A DNA stretch of 64,000 bases from Polaribacter sp. (lineage in GTDB: Bacteria; Bacteroidota; Bacteroidia; Flavobacteriales; Flavobacteriaceae). Under the pieces are notes generated by a model that did not search any database, was not told the origin of the DNA, and worked only from the letters and a program-made list of their open reading frames with translations. The DNA lies in contig DYMN01000001.1 in NCBI GenBank assembly GCA_020740485.1, positions 1-64,000 on the forward strand, read 5' to 3'. Position numbers and translations under genes: made by a program. The first letter of the stretch is position 1. Each line of letters starts with the position of its first letter. This document shows, in pieces, positions 35,273-43,358 of this stretch.

Positions 35273-35980
35273 ATGAAGCTATTCATCGCACTACAAGACT
35301 CCATTCCAACTGTAACAGGTGCTTTAACCGATGCGGTTCCGACCGAAAAAACGATGACCATTATCCAATTATTAAAAGACAGCGGTTTATCAGGTCAAAT
35401 TATTATTTACATTATTTTAGGTTTGTTAGCTGTAGGATTGTTCATTTATTTTGAACGATTATCCGCCATCAATGCGGCGAGTCAAGTTGATAAAAATTTT
35501 ATGAATCAGATAAAAGATTATATCAAAAGCGGAAAAATTGATTCAGCAAAAATATTATGTGCGCAATCTAATACGCCGGCTTCCAGAATAGTTGAAAAAG
35601 GAATTTCCAGAATTGGTAAACCTTTAGATGATATTAACAAAGCGATAGAAAATGCCGGGAGTTTAGAAATTTATAAATTAGAAAAAAATACGAGTGTTTT
35701 AGCTACTATTGCCGGTTCAGCACCTATGCTTGGGTTTTTGGGAACGGTAGTCGGGATGATTATCGCTTTTCACAATATGGCTACCAGCGGCGGACAAGCG
35801 GAAATGGGGGTCTTGGCAGGCGGAATTTACACCGCGATGACTACAACTGTGGCGGGATTGGTAGTAGGTATTATTGCCTATATAGCCTACAATCATTTGG
35901 TGGTCAAAACAGGGAAAGTAATCCATTTGATGGAAGCCAATGCCGTTGAATTTTTAGATTTATTGAATGAACCGGTTTAA
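35273..35980 (+). CDS. exbB: ExbB/TolQ-family proton channel subunit
   Basis: 235 residues. The N-terminal extension leads into a first helix (IIIYIILGLLAVGLFIYFERL), then a cytoplasmic domain, then the MotA/TolQ/ExbB core: LATIAGSAPMLGFLGTVVGMI and TAMTTTVAGLVVGIIAYIAYN. With ExbD and TonB it uses the proton gradient to power outer-membrane transport. First gene of a co-directional run with exbD and a TonB-like gene, so an ExbB role is likelier than MotA or TolQ. Confidence 0.9.
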   Translation: MKLFIALQDSIPTVTGALTDAVPTEKTMTIIQLLKDSGLSGQIIIYIILGLLAVGLFIYFERLSAINAASQVDKNFMNQIKDYIKSGKIDSAKILCAQSNTPASRIVEKGISRIGKPLDDINKAIENAGSLEIYKLEKNTSVLATIAGSAPMLGFLGTVVGMIIAFHNMATSGGQAEMGVLAGGIYTAMTTTVAGLVVGIIAYIAYNHLVVKTGKVIHLMEANAVEFLDLLNEPV

Positions 35981-36004
35981 TAATCTAATTAAAATCTCCA
36001 ACTA

Positions 36005-36394
36005 ATGATATTTAAAAAGAGAAATAAGGTAAGCGCTGAGTTTAGTATGGCCTCTATGACTGACTTGGTTTTTTTATTGTTGGTTTTCTTTATGTTGGCA
36101 GCCAATACACCCAATGCTTTGGATTTATTGTTGCCCAAAGCCCAAGGAAAATCGACCAATCAAAAAAGTGTAGCGGTGAGTATCAAAAAAGATTTAACTT
36201 TCTATGTTGATGAAAAACTAATTCCGATAGAGCAAATAGAAAATGAAATAAAGACCAAATTAGTAAATCAAGAAAAACCCACTATTTTATTGAGGGTGGA
36301 AGAAACCGTTCCGATTGAAAATGCGGTTACTATAATGGACATCGCCAATCGAAATCAGTATAAGGTGATTTTGGCTGTCAGACCGCCTATGTAG
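36005..36394 (+). CDS. exbD: ExbD/TolR-family biopolymer transport protein
   Basis: 129 residues. One N-terminal transmembrane helix contains the conserved membrane Asp (SMTDLVFLLLVFFMLAANTP), followed by a periplasmic domain ending ANRNQYKVILAVRPP. It lies 24 bases downstream of exbB. It forms the inner-membrane motor with ExbB. Confidence 0.92.
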   Translation: MIFKKRNKVSAEFSMASMTDLVFLLLVFFMLAANTPNALDLLLPKAQGKSTNQKSVAVSIKKDLTFYVDEKLIPIEQIENEIKTKLVNQEKPTILLRVEETVPIENAVTIMDIANRNQYKVILAVRPPM

Positions 36395-36488
36395 AAACAC
36401 AACAAGCCTTGTCTCTTTTATGAGAAAAGGTGCGTTTAGGGTCAGTTTATTATAAAGTCAATCCCGTTTCAAAATAAAACCATATAAA

Positions 36489-37274
36489 ATGTCAATGTTT
36501 GACACCATACACAAGAGAAAAGCAGCCGTAAAAACGGCAGTAATTATGCTATTGCTGTTCGTTTCATTTTATTTTATAGGAATGGCTTATATGGATCCGC
36601 CTATTGAAAAAGGAATAGAAATCGTGATGAATGACGAAGGAGCAGAGATTAATTACGGTACTTCTGACAATGGTAGCGGAACTATTCAATCGATGACGAA
36701 TGTAGCTCCGCAAACGAATCAATCAGCTTCGGAAGAAAACGATGACCAAGTGTTAAACCAAGATACGGATGATGTTCCAATTGTAAAACCCAAATCCAAT
36801 TTAAAACCTAAAGAAACAAAACCCAAAACGCCTACACCTGATAAGTCCACTTCTGATGCATTAAATAACATTTTGGGTGCTCCATCCAATACAAGCAATA
36901 ATTCCACAAGTCACGGCGACGGAACCGGAAAAGGGGATAAAGGTAAAATAGATGGTAATCCTTATGCCACTTCTTATTATGGAGGAGGAAGCGGCAGTGG
37001 AACCGGTTATGGATTGAATGGAAGAACCAAAACTTCGAATCAAAAATATATCCAAGAATGTGAAGAAGAAGGAATTGTGGTTGTGAAAATTGAAGTAAAC
37101 AATTCCGGTAAGGTCATCAACGCCGTTCCGGGAGTCAAAGGCACTACCAATTCCGCAGTTTGCTTGATGGAGCCTGCCAAAAGAACCGCCTTGTCTTATC
37201 GTTTTAATGCCGATGCTAAAGCTCCTGCAAGACAAATAGGGTTTGTGGTCATCAACTTCAAATTAGGTCAGTAG
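36489..37274 (+). CDS. TonB-like energy transducer
   Basis: 261 residues. A single N-terminal membrane helix (TAVIMLLLFVSFYFIGMAY) is followed by a periplasmic linker rich in Pro, Lys, Thr and Asn (KPKSNLKPKETKPKTPTPD), a Gly/Ser-rich segment, and a C-terminal TonB_C-like domain (GIVVVKIEVNNSGKVINAV ... QIGFVVINFKLG). It should span the periplasm and contact TonB-dependent receptors. Order exbB-exbD-tonB supports this. Two Cys in the C-terminal domain could form a disulfide. Confidence 0.82.
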   Translation: MSMFDTIHKRKAAVKTAVIMLLLFVSFYFIGMAYMDPPIEKGIEIVMNDEGAEINYGTSDNGSGTIQSMTNVAPQTNQSASEENDDQVLNQDTDDVPIVKPKSNLKPKETKPKTPTPDKSTSDALNNILGAPSNTSNNSTSHGDGTGKGDKGKIDGNPYATSYYGGGSGSGTGYGLNGRTKTSNQKYIQECEEEGIVVVKIEVNNSGKVINAVPGVKGTTNSAVCLMEPAKRTALSYRFNADAKAPARQIGFVVINFKLGQ

Positions 37275-38492
37275 ATGAACTATAAACAGAGCTTGGAATG
37301 GATGTTGGCACAGTTGCCTATGTATCATAGAGTGGGTGCACAAGCATTTAAAAAGGATTTAACCAACACCATTGTATTAAGCAATTACTTAGGAAATCCT
37401 CACCAAAATTTTAAAACCATTCACGTGGGTGGGACTAATGGCAAAGGCTCTACCAGTCATATGTTGGCTTCCATTCTGCAAGAAGCCGGTTATAAAGTAG
37501 GCTTGTACACCTCACCACATTTAAAAGATTTTAGAGAGCGTATCAAAGTAAATGGGGTTTGCATTCCTAAGCGTAAAGTTTCCTATTTTATAACTAAACA
37601 CAAAGATTTTTTAGATCAGCAAGGACTTTCCTTTTTTGAAATGACTGTTGGATTGGCTTTTCAATATTTTTCAGAACAAAAAGTAGATGTCGCTGTCATA
37701 GAAGTAGGCTTGGGAGGTAGATTAGATTCTACAAATATTATTACACCTGAAATTTCTATTATTACCAATATTAGTTTTGACCACGTAGCTATGTTGGGAG
37801 ACACGTTATCCAAAATTGCATTTGAAAAAGCGGGAATCATCAAATCTAACGTACCAGTAGTGATAGGGGAGTGGCATACCGAAACTTCAGAAGTGTTTAT
37901 AGAAAAAGCCCGTGCAATGCAAGCCGACATTAGCTTTGCCTCAGAGGTAGAAATGAATTTACCTCCTTATGAACTCAAGGGAAACTATCAAAAAAACAAC
38001 GTTAAGACGGTATTGAAAAGTGTGGAAATATTAAAATCAAAAGGGTTTGAAATACCTGATTTTAGTTTAAAAGCGGGTTTGATGAATGTGGTTAGCAACA
38101 CGGGATTACAAGGACGTTGGCAGCAATTGGGAAGTCATCCTACTGTAATTGTGGACACGGCGCACAATAAAGATGGCTTGCAATATACCTTACAACAAAT
38201 CAAAGAAAACACATTTGAAAAACTGCACATTGTATTAGGAGTAGTCAGTGACAAAGACTTAAGCGGAATTTTGCCTCTTTTTCCCAAAGAGGCGATGTAT
38301 TATTTTTGTCAACCTAATATCCCAAGGGCTTTAGATAAAGATATTTTAAAGTCTAAATTTAATGAATTTGGATTGATAGGGCAATCATATGCTTCTGTCA
38401 AACAAGCGGTTAAAGAGGCAAAGAAAAAGGCAAATTTCAATGATTTTATATACATAGGCGGCAGCACATTTGTGGTGGCAGAAATTGTATAG
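37275..38492 (+). CDS. folC: Folylpolyglutamate / dihydrofolate synthase
   Basis: 405 residues. Mur-ligase-family enzyme that adds glutamate to folates. Seen: the P-loop VGGTNGKGSTSHMLASIL, GLYTSPHLKDFRERI, VIEVGLGGRLDSTNI, TNISFDHVAMLGDTLSKIA and DTAHNKDGL. The ATG directly follows the TonB-like stop codon, so it is translationally linked to the transport operon, a chance arrangement in terms of function. Confidence 0.95.
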   Translation: MNYKQSLEWMLAQLPMYHRVGAQAFKKDLTNTIVLSNYLGNPHQNFKTIHVGGTNGKGSTSHMLASILQEAGYKVGLYTSPHLKDFRERIKVNGVCIPKRKVSYFITKHKDFLDQQGLSFFEMTVGLAFQYFSEQKVDVAVIEVGLGGRLDSTNIITPEISIITNISFDHVAMLGDTLSKIAFEKAGIIKSNVPVVIGEWHTETSEVFIEKARAMQADISFASEVEMNLPPYELKGNYQKNNVKTVLKSVEILKSKGFEIPDFSLKAGLMNVVSNTGLQGRWQQLGSHPTVIVDTAHNKDGLQYTLQQIKENTFEKLHIVLGVVSDKDLSGILPLFPKEAMYYFCQPNIPRALDKDILKSKFNEFGLIGQSYASVKQAVKEAKKKANFNDFIYIGGSTFVVAEIV

Positions 38493-38510
38493 TTTTTAGC
38501 TTAAAAAAAT

Positions 38511-38540
38511 TTGGTAATTAATAAAAACATTGTATATTTG
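38511..38540 (+). promoter_or_regulatory. Promoter of tRNA-Val(TAC)
   Basis: TTG 38511-38513, 19-base spacer, TATATTTG 38533-38540: a consensus Bacteroidota promoter 14 bases before the tRNA. Confidence 0.8.
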
Positions 38541-38554
38541 CACTCTCTTAAATC

Positions 38555-38629
38555 GGGCGATTAGCTCAGTTGGTTCAGAGCACCTCGTTTACACCGAGGG
38601 GGTCGGGGGTTCGAGCCCCTCATCGCCCA
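38555..38629 (+). tRNA. tRNA-Val (anticodon TAC)
   Basis: Acceptor GGGCGAT/ATCGCCC, anticodon arm CCTCG-TTTACAC-CGAGG giving TAC, T arm GGGGG-TTCGAGC-CCCTC. CCA is not encoded. A strong terminator starts 2 bases after it. Confidence 0.95.
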
Positions 38630-38630
38630 C

Positions 38631-38660
38631 AAAAGGTTGTCCACAAGACAACCTTTTTTT
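38631..38660 (+). terminator. Intrinsic terminator between the two tRNA-Val genes
   Basis: AAAAGGTTGTC (38631-38641) pairs with GACAACCTTTT (38647-38657), 5-base loop, T7 tail. It ends 11 bases before the second tRNA. Confidence 0.8.
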
Positions 38661-38671
38661 ATAGATTTAAA

Positions 38672-38746
38672 GGGCAATTAACTCAGTTGGTTCAGAGTGT
38701 CACCTTGACAGGGTGGAAGTCGTTGGTTCGAGTCCAATATTGCCCA
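38672..38746 (+). tRNA. tRNA-Val (anticodon GAC)
   Basis: Acceptor GGGCAAT/ATTGCCC, D stem ACTC/GAGT, anticodon arm TCACC-TTGACAG-GGTGG giving GAC, T arm GTTGG-TTCGAGT-CCAAT. CCA not encoded. The D stem uses A-U where the TAC tRNA has G-C. No promoter is visible in the 11 bases after the upstream terminator. Confidence 0.88.
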
Positions 38747-38763
38747 CAGATGAAAAAATATTT

Positions 38764-39840
38764 TTAAGTAGGCTTTTGAAGTTCATTTGAAACAAAATTG
38801 CATTTTTCACAAAAGTCCGGAGTTTTGTTCTTTTTCCAAAGAATTCTAAATTCCTTATAACTATCTGAATTTAAAGTGTCTATGACTCTGTTATGAGTAA
38901 TATTTCCAAAATTTAATTCTTTAGGAAAGGGTTTGGCGCAACAAGGCGGCACATAGCCATCCCAAGAAAAGTAATAATGTGACCATGGAAAAGGACATTT
39001 ATGAAAATTATTTTCAGTCAAAAAATTTCTATCTGAAATGATAACTTCGGGAGTTTTGGTTATTTCTTCTTCTAATTTTTCAAGCTCTTTTAAAAATTCA
39101 TCTGATTGATAAAAACGATAATAAGATTCATCAATATCAGTTACTGCAGCAAGATTAAACATAGAATAATCCAAAAAACCTATACCTATTTCTTTTGCAT
39201 ATTTTAACAATAAATTCATATGGTGATAGTTATCTTTCGTAACTACCATATTTAGCATAATATCAGTTCCGGTATTTTTAGCTTTATCTGTTAATAATCG
39301 TAAATTTTTATCTAATAAATTAAAATCGGATTTTTTTCGGATTGAATTATAAACTACATCTAAACCATCAATTGATACTTGAATGGTATCTATTTTTCCT
39401 AACAAATTTTCTACTTTTTCATTGAAATTGGGAATCACAGCATTTGTAGAAACAGAAATGATAATTCCTTTGTTCTTTTGCTTTATATAATCCACGATTT
39501 CGTGGATTTCTTTATACAGAAAAGTTTCGCCTAATCCTGTTAAGCCAATAGAATCTAAATAAGGCCAAGTTTCATCAATAATCTGCTTTGCCATTTTTTT
39601 ATTCATACTCCCTTTAGCCATTGCATTTCCGAATTCATATTCTCTCGGACAGGTGGTACAAGCCAGATTACAAAGGTTAGTTAACTCTAACATTATAGTG
39701 GAGGGATAAGCAACTTTTGTTGTTTTGATACTCTTGTAATAATAATGTAAGATCTTATTCGAAATATATAAAAAGAAATATTTACCATTTGGAAGATATC
39801 TTAACCTTTTCAGGGCTTTCTTTAGTTTTCGTTTGTTCAT
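38764..39840 (-). CDS. Radical SAM / SPASM-domain protein
   Basis: 358 residues. The radical SAM motif CNLACTTC follows LELTN at about residues 50-65. A barrel region with SIGLTGLGETFLY and VSVSIDG-like segments follows (IQVSIDGLDVVYN). The C-terminal SPASM-like Cys set is CPFPWSHYYFSWDGYVPPCC plus CEKC. The N-terminal 45 residues are basic, with no signal. Substrate unknown: such proteins modify peptides or cell-surface precursors. Same strand as the lipoprotein and kdsA genes upstream. The gene ends 18 bases after tRNA-Val(GAC), convergent. Confidence 0.85.
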   Translation of the reverse strand: MNKRKLKKALKRLRYLPNGKYFFLYISNKILHYYYKSIKTTKVAYPSTIMLELTNLCNLACTTCPREYEFGNAMAKGSMNKKMAKQIIDETWPYLDSIGLTGLGETFLYKEIHEIVDYIKQKNKGIIISVSTNAVIPNFNEKVENLLGKIDTIQVSIDGLDVVYNSIRKKSDFNLLDKNLRLLTDKAKNTGTDIMLNMVVTKDNYHHMNLLLKYAKEIGIGFLDYSMFNLAAVTDIDESYYRFYQSDEFLKELEKLEEEITKTPEVIISDRNFLTENNFHKCPFPWSHYYFSWDGYVPPCCAKPFPKELNFGNITHNRVIDTLNSDSYKEFRILWKKNKTPDFCEKCNFVSNELQKPT

Positions 39841-39879
39841 TTTATTGACTAATATCCTTGAAAATAAAAAAGTTAAAAT

Positions 39880-40380
39880 TTATAACGAAGTAGAGAAAAC
39901 CCCAAAATTATAATCTTCATAAGTAATAGTATCAGCCCCATTTTGTAATCTTAAATTGTGAATTTTTATAGTATGTTTATAACCGGTAATTTTGTTTTTA
40001 TCATCTAAAATTGCTATAGATGATACATATATATAACTGTCCGTGCCGGCGACTCCGTTCCAAGTCTTAATTGTATTGGGAGAAGTGGGTGGTATTGCTT
40101 GACAAAAATAATTGCTTCCTAATGCGCCATCAAAAATTCTGTATTGCGTATTGGTAGCACTTATATTCAATTTCCTGTCAGAAGTTGTAAGACTATTTTG
40201 AATGATGTTGGTGTCTAATTGCAATATCAATACCTCAGTTTTATCCGAATTAGTTCTGTAAACTACATAAGTACCACAAGTATTCACAGCTTCATTGAAA
40301 GTAAAAGAGGGTATAATAAAATCTCCGTTGTCGCAAGAAACTGAAATTATTGTTATAAAAAAAAGAAACATTTTTTTCAT
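39880..40380 (-). CDS. Small lipoprotein, function unknown
   Basis: 166 residues. Lipoprotein signal MKKMFLFFITIISVSC with Cys16 as lipid site, then a beta-rich domain (NTCGTYVVYRTNSDKTEVLI, YIYVSSIAILDDKNK, TIKIHNLRLQNG). No enzymatic motif. The pattern resembles conserved flavobacterial lipoproteins of unknown role. It lies 56 bases downstream of kdsA and 39 bases upstream of the radical SAM gene. Confidence 0.7.
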   Translation of the reverse strand: MKKMFLFFITIISVSCDNGDFIIPSFTFNEAVNTCGTYVVYRTNSDKTEVLILQLDTNIIQNSLTTSDRKLNISATNTQYRIFDGALGSNYFCQAIPPTSPNTIKTWNGVAGTDSYIYVSSIAILDDKNKITGYKHTIKIHNLRLQNGADTITYEDYNFGVFSTSL

Positions 40381-40436
40381 TAAATGTAAGTTTTATGTTT
40401 TTTTTACGTTTAAATTTTAATGTGGGAACTCGTTGC

Positions 40437-41255
40437 TCACATCTTTACAATCACTTGACGAATCGCCACTAAATGGGTCAATAGGTTTTCTAAATAATCT
40501 AATCTCAACATGTTGGCACCGTCTGATTTGGCAATACTCGGATCGTAGTGAGTTTCTAAAAAGAGTCCATCTACGCCAATAGCGATTCCGGCGCGCGCTA
40601 TAGTTTCTATCAGTTCAGGTTTACCACCCGTTACACCACTGCTTTGATTAGGTTGTTGCAATGAATGAGTAATATCTAAAACCGTTGTCGCAAATTGTTG
40701 CATTTCGGGAATGCCACGAAAATCTACTACCATATCTTGATAGCCGAACATACTTCCTCTGTCCGTAACCATCACATTTTGATTACCACTTTCTTGCACT
40801 TTCACCACGGCGTGTTTCATTGATCCGGGACTCATAAATTGTCCTTTTTTGATGTTGATCACCTTGCCGGTAACAGCTGCGGCTACCAACAAATCGGTTT
40901 GACGGGCTAAAAAAGCCGGAATTTGCAAAATGTCAACGTAAGCAGCTGCCATAGCAGCATCACTTTCTTTGTGAATATCGGTAATGGTGGGTATGTTGAA
41001 TTCCCTTCCCACTTTTTCCAAAATTTTCAAAGCTTTTTCATCTCCAATGCCGGTAAAACTATCTAATCGCGAACGGTTGGCTTTTTTAAAACTCCCTTTA
41101 AATACGTAAGGAATTTTCAATTTATCCGTGATGGCAACCACTCTTTCAGCAATCCGCATTGCCATTTCTTCACCTTCTATGGCGCAAGGTCCCGCTAAAA
41201 GAAAGAAATTTCCGGAATCAAGGTTTTTTATCTTTGAAATAGTATTGAGATTCAT
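40437..41255 (-). CDS. kdsA: 3-deoxy-8-phosphooctulonate (KDO-8-P) synthase
   Basis: 272 residues. It condenses phosphoenolpyruvate and arabinose 5-phosphate in KDO/lipopolysaccharide synthesis. Seen: FLLAGPCAIEGEEMAMRIA, FKGSFKKANRSRLDSFTG, TDIHKESDAA, DILQIPAFLARQTDLL, VKVQESGNQNVMVTDRGSMFGY and DATHS-type DITHSLQQP with GVTGGKPELI. Complete. Nearby glycosyltransferase genes fit an envelope-sugar context. Confidence 0.97.
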   Translation of the reverse strand: MNLNTISKIKNLDSGNFFLLAGPCAIEGEEMAMRIAERVVAITDKLKIPYVFKGSFKKANRSRLDSFTGIGDEKALKILEKVGREFNIPTITDIHKESDAAMAAAYVDILQIPAFLARQTDLLVAAAVTGKVINIKKGQFMSPGSMKHAVVKVQESGNQNVMVTDRGSMFGYQDMVVDFRGIPEMQQFATTVLDITHSLQQPNQSSGVTGGKPELIETIARAGIAIGVDGLFLETHYDPSIAKSDGANMLRLDYLENLLTHLVAIRQVIVKM

Positions 41256-41277
41256 TTTATTGATTTTAAAAGTTCGA

Positions 41278-41285
41278 CAAACTTA
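41278..41285 (-). promoter_or_regulatory. -7 box of kdsA
   Basis: Minus strand TAAGTTTG (41285-41278), 22 bases upstream of the ATG; no clear -33 TTG. Confidence 0.45.
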
Positions 41286-41612
41286 TAAATACTTATTTAA
41301 TGTTAGTTACATTTCTTCATTAGTATGTTACATTTTATTTTTTATGGTAACAATTTTTTCGATGGTTTACAAAATTCTTAATTCAACTCAGTGAATTCAT
41401 CTGCAAAGACAAGATAAATTAAGGCACCTTTAACCTCATTATCCTAATTTGCTTAATTAACCTCGCCCACGCTGAAGTATGATTTTCACTCCGATAGCTA
41501 TCGGATTGCGGTTCCGATACCACGCCTATTGCGTGGGAATCACTGCATTCAGCCCAATTACTCAATTAACCTATTTTGCCCAATTAACTTAATAACCTAA
41601 TTCACTGAAGAT
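41286..41612. repeat. Gene-free stretch with diverged dispersed repeat
   Basis: About 330 bases without a gene. It holds cccacgctgaagtatgattttcact ... gataccacgcctattgcgtggg (about 41465-41540, shown in part), including the palindrome ccgatagctatcgg, and then repeats of caattaac/cctaatt-type words up to the glycosyltransferase stop. Related in sequence to the repeats at 418, 2370, 15493 and 62785. Confidence 0.5.
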
Positions 41613-42515
41613 TCAATATTTATGATAGTGGTAAACATAACTCATATAACTCAATCTACAAAAGTCAAAAATAGCCAATGAAGGATTATGTTGTTTGTTA
41701 ATTTTTTCTAATTTTTTTCCATACAATTTATGAAAAAAAGCTAAAAAGTAAGTAATGCCTAATCTTTTAGAATTAACAAAAACCTTGAGCAACTTATTGA
41801 CTTTTGGGTTGATAATGCCTTTTTGATGTAATTGCAGGAGATTTTCAACCGCTATTTTTGTTTTTTCTAAGAATACTTCATTTTCTTCAATTCCAGTGTG
41901 AAATATCGGATTATTGATGTGACGTACTTCAATTCCGTTTTTCAACAAATCAAAACTAAAGACAGCATCTTCATGACCGTATTTTTTGATATTCGGATTT
42001 AATCTCACTTTGTCAAAAACTGATTTATGTATAAGTGTATTAGAGAGTAATAAAGTGAGGTAGGGTTTTTTTACACGCTCATCAACCGGAATTTTTTCTC
42101 TTTTCGTGCCATATTTATATCTCAAATAATTATCCGAAGTCAAATCGACCAATCTGTAATCTATTCCTCCAAAAACAACAGGTTTTGCATCGGGTTCTTT
42201 TATTGTTTTTACATAATTTTCGATATAGGAATCAGAAGAAGGAAAGGTGTCGGCATCAATAAAAAGTAACCATTCATATTGTGCTGTGTCAACCAACAGA
42301 TTGCGAATGGAGCTGCGTCCCAAATTTTTCTCTTGCTTGATTAATCTGACTTTAGGGTTTTTTCCCAAATGAACTTTAGGTTTAATTTCCGTAGTAGATG
42401 CATCGTCTACACAAATAATTTCATATTCGATTTTTACTTTATGAAATTGTTTCAACAAAGCATCAACTAATATCGAACAGTCAATATTATATACAGGAAT
42501 TAAAACCGAAAGCAC
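41613..42515 (-). CDS. Family 2 glycosyltransferase
   Basis: 300 residues. GT-A domain: LSVLIPVYNIDCSILVDALL, IICVDDAST, the metal-binding motif in LLFIDADTFPSS, and KKYGHEDAVFSFDLLKNG as acceptor/base region. No membrane helix is evident. The start lies 1 base from the end of the FtsE-like gene, so they are cotranscribed. Substrate unknown; an envelope polysaccharide role is likely. Confidence 0.85.
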   Translation of the reverse strand: MLSVLIPVYNIDCSILVDALLKQFHKVKIEYEIICVDDASTTEIKPKVHLGKNPKVRLIKQEKNLGRSSIRNLLVDTAQYEWLLFIDADTFPSSDSYIENYVKTIKEPDAKPVVFGGIDYRLVDLTSDNYLRYKYGTKREKIPVDERVKKPYLTLLLSNTLIHKSVFDKVRLNPNIKKYGHEDAVFSFDLLKNGIEVRHINNPIFHTGIEENEVFLEKTKIAVENLLQLHQKGIINPKVNKLLKVFVNSKRLGITYFLAFFHKLYGKKLEKINKQHNPSLAIFDFCRLSYMSYVYHYHKY

Positions 42516-42516
42516 T

Positions 42517-43203
42517 TTAATTCGGGATTTTTTTCACTACTTCAAACAATTTTCCTTCTTCGCATTTGATAGTAGGATGTTCATAGGATAAAATCATAGA
42601 ATAATCGTGAGTTGCCATGAGAATGGCAGTTCCTTTACGGTGAATTTCTTGGAATAATTCCATGATTTCCATAGACGTACGCGGATCAATATTACCCGTG
42701 GGTTCGTCAGCCAATAATAATTTGGGATGATTGAGCAGTGCTCTGGCAATTGCTAAACGCTGTTGTTCTCCACCCGATAATTCATAAGGTTTTTTGAATT
42801 TTTTGTCTATCAAATTGACCAAATTCAACACTTCATCAATTCTTTTCTCAATTTCTATTTGAACCTTCCATTCAGTTGCTTTGAGTACAAATTCTAAATT
42901 TTGAAAAGCATTCATATCATTAATCAATTTAAAATCTTGAAAAACGATTCCTAATTTCCTTCTTAAATACGGTATTTCCTGGTTTTTTATCTCTTTAAGG
43001 TTGAATCCAGCAACCTGAGCTTTGCCCTCTTTTAATTCCAAATCGGCGTAAAGAGTTTTCATCAAGCTGCTTTTTCCACTCCCTGTTTTGCCGATTAAAT
43101 AATAAAATTCTCCCGGAAAAACTTCCAAATCCACATCGGACAATATTAAATGTTCCTCTTGATAGATGGAAACATTTTCTAATTTAACTATAGCTTCTGG
43201 CAT
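42517..43203 (-). CDS. ftsE: FtsE-like ABC transporter ATPase
   Basis: 228 residues from ATG 43203 (MPEAIVKLENVSIYQ). A longer frame begins 13 codons upstream but passes over the -7 box. Seen: Walker A GKTGSGKSSLMKTLYADL, Q loop VFQDFKLI, signature LSGGEQQRLAIARAL, Walker B LLLADEPTG, NIDPRTS and the H loop MATHDYSM. FtsE works with FtsX to activate peptidoglycan hydrolases at division. ftsX is not next to it here; that pattern is known in Bacteroidota. LolD-type ATPases are the alternative. Confidence 0.85.
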   Translation of the reverse strand: MPEAIVKLENVSIYQEEHLILSDVDLEVFPGEFYYLIGKTGSGKSSLMKTLYADLELKEGKAQVAGFNLKEIKNQEIPYLRRKLGIVFQDFKLINDMNAFQNLEFVLKATEWKVQIEIEKRIDEVLNLVNLIDKKFKKPYELSGGEQQRLAIARALLNHPKLLLADEPTGNIDPRTSMEIMELFQEIHRKGTAILMATHDYSMILSYEHPTIKCEEGKLFEVVKKIPN

Positions 43204-43219
43204 AAAAATTGATTTTTTA

Positions 43220-43227
43220 CAAAGGTA
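43220..43227 (-). promoter_or_regulatory. -7 box of the ftsE-like operon
   Basis: Minus strand TACCTTTG (43227-43220), 16 bases before the chosen ATG, supporting the shorter FtsE start. Confidence 0.55.
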
Positions 43228-43318
43228 TATTTTTTGTGTCAAATTGCATTGTTATAAAGTATAAAGTTTTCTTTCGAAACAATTTTTAGTTTTATTTTCG
43301 TTTCTATATTAGTTTTTC

Positions 43319-43326
43319 TAATTTTG
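43319..43326 (+). promoter_or_regulatory. -7 box of the large TPR gene
   Basis: TAATTTTG, 32 bases upstream of the ATG at 43359; weak -33 region. Confidence 0.4.
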
Positions 43327-43358
43327 AAATTTGTTAATCAATTCAAAAAACACACATT

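Noticed and set aside
35273-36394. MotA/MotB or TolQ/TolR instead of ExbB/ExbD
   Set aside because: The next gene is TonB-like and there are no pal, tolB or flagellar genes nearby.
37275-38492. Functional link of folC with the ExbB/ExbD/TonB system
   Set aside because: Zero spacing shows cotranscription, but the biochemistry gives no support for a joint function.
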